Shown in pieces: positions 13,328 through 14,249 of a DNA stretch of 14,249 bases. The stretch is from Candidatus Latescibacterota bacterium. Lineage in GTDB: Bacteria; Latescibacterota; MVCY01; DTYK01. A program made the position numbers and the translations under genes. The notes below the pieces were generated by a model. The model was not told the origin of the DNA and did not search any database. It worked only from the letters and a program-made list of their open reading frames with translations. The first letter of the stretch is position 1. Every line of letters starts with the position of its first letter. The stretch spans positions 1 through 14,249 of the forward strand of contig DTYK01000137.1 of assembly GCA_012961925.1 (NCBI GenBank), read 5' to 3'.

Positions 13328-14249
13328 ATGCCGGATTTTGACAGGATTGAGGATGCAATAGAGGACATTAAGGCTGGTAAGATGGTTATTGTGGTGGACG
13401 ATGAGGACAGGGAGAACGAGGGCGACTTCGTCATGGCTGCTGAGAAGGTTACCCCCGAGGCGATCAACTTCATGGCCAAACAGGGAAGGGGCATGATCTG
13501 TCTGCCTACGACACCAGACCAGCTTGAAAGACTTGGCCTGGAGATGATGGTCACGCGAAACACCTCGCTTCACGGTACACCTTTCACCGTCACCATAGAT
13601 GCCATAGAGGGGACGACAACAGGTATATCAGCTCAGGACAGGGCGTTGACCATAAAGAAGTTCATAGATCCCACCTCAAAGCCGGAGGACTTTGCCCGTC
13701 CTGGACATGTCTTTCCCCTGAGGGCCCAGCCAGGTGGTGTTCTGAGGAGGGCTGGACATACGGAGGCAACCGTGGATCTGGTCAGGCTGGCCGGTTTTCA
13801 CCCCACAGGGGTCCTCTGCGAGATAATGGATGAAGACGGCACCATGGCCAGGGTTCCCCAGCTCCAGAAGATAGCCAAAAAGTTCGGTCTGAGGATGATC
13901 TCCATCAAAGACCTTATCGAATATCGGCGGAAGACCGAGAAGCTTGTCAGATGTATTGCAAAGACGTTTTTACCCTCAAGGTTCGGAGACTTCAGACTCT
14001 ACCTCTACGAGACCACCATAGACGGGGATCATCACCTGGCCCTGGTGAAAGGGGATGTCTCCACCGATGAAAGCGTCCTCGTGCGAGTTCATTCAGAGTG
14101 TCTCACTGGTGACGTGTTTGCTTCTAAGCGCTGTGATTGTGGGGAGCAGTTGGAAAAGGCCTTGCAGATGATAGATAAGGAAGGAAAGGGTGCCCTTATC
14201 TATATGCGGCAGGAAGGCCGGGGGATCGGCCTGGTGAACAAGCTTCACG
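13328..14249 (+). CDS. ribBA: Bifunctional 3,4-dihydroxy-2-butanone-4-phosphate synthase / GTP cyclohydrolase II (partial, 3' end outside window)
   Basis: The N-terminal domain makes the four-carbon precursor from ribulose 5-phosphate; the C-terminal domain opens the GTP ring in the first step of the other branch. In the 307 residues visible, the synthase domain shows DDEDRENEGD (24-33) and RRAGHTEA (140-147). The cyclohydrolase begins near residue 205 with its zinc cysteines C258, C269 and C271 in HSECLTGDVFASKRCDCGEQ and the YMRQEGRGIGL loop (292-302). Full-length homologues are about 400 residues, so roughly a quarter is cut off by the window edge. The start ATG at 13328 has AAGGAG nine bases upstream. 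Both domains keep the key motifs, so the protein appears bifunctional. A ribH gene often follows in such operons but lies outside the window. Confidence 0.96.
   Translation, partial: MPDFDRIEDAIEDIKAGKMVIVVDDEDRENEGDFVMAAEKVTPEAINFMAKQGRGMICLPTTPDQLERLGLEMMVTRNTSLHGTPFTVTIDAIEGTTTGISAQDRALTIKKFIDPTSKPEDFARPGHVFPLRAQPGGVLRRAGHTEATVDLVRLAGFHPTGVLCEIMDEDGTMARVPQLQKIAKKFGLRMISIKDLIEYRRKTEKLVRCIAKTFLPSRFGDFRLYLYETTIDGDHHLALVKGDVSTDESVLVRVHSECLTGDVFASKRCDCGEQLEKALQMIDKEGKGALIYMRQEGRGIGLVNKLH

Overview
The window reads as bacterial chromosome, most likely from an anaerobe of the Desulfobacterota (Deltaproteobacteria) type or a close neighbour. This is an inference from three things: a HydB/HydG-like iron-sulfur and flavin electron-transfer pair, a type I-beta DAHP synthase beside a free-standing chorismate mutase, and an FMN riboswitch-ribD-ribE-ribBA order. 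No rRNA, tRNA, CRISPR array, prophage or intact insertion sequence was recognised.

Layout. Positions 60 to 10264 hold a continuous block of genes on the minus strand. In transcription order these are recJ, recN, a CDP-alcohol phosphatidyltransferase, a short QueG-like iron-sulfur protein, chorismate mutase, DAHP synthase, prephenate dehydrogenase with an ACT domain, a HydB-like ferredoxin-type subunit, a HydG-like FAD/[2Fe-2S] subunit, and mobA. Most junctions are 5 to 80 bases, which suggests one long operon or a few overlapping ones. Good sigma70-like promoters lie before recJ and before recN. From about 10895 the plus strand carries a riboflavin operon: promoter, FMN riboswitch, terminator, ribD, a 276-base gap with an inverted-repeat-rich insertion-like segment, ribE, and ribBA, which runs off the right edge. 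The two blocks are divergent, separated by about 630 bases between the recJ start and the ribD promoter, with no convincing gene in that space.

How the genes work together. recJ and recN are recombinational repair functions. The chorismate mutase, DAHP synthase and TyrA genes supply the entry step of the shikimate pathway and the route from chorismate toward tyrosine and phenylalanine. The HydB/HydG pair would move electrons between NAD(P)H and low-potential iron-sulfur carriers, but no catalytic partner is encoded here. MobA makes the guanine dinucleotide form of the molybdenum cofactor. The ribD, ribE and ribBA products cover most of riboflavin synthesis. Expression of that operon is probably set by FMN: the 5' strand of aptamer helix P1 is exactly complementary over 9 bases to the 5' arm of the terminator, giving a simple antitermination model.

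Most of the window is ordinary housekeeping sequence, and I did not find a clear new multi-gene system. The points most worth checking are the riboswitch switching geometry, the insertion-like element inside the rib operon, the altered CDP-alcohol phosphotransferase motif and odd translation start of that gene, the near-leaderless recN promoter, and the orphan HydB/HydG pair.
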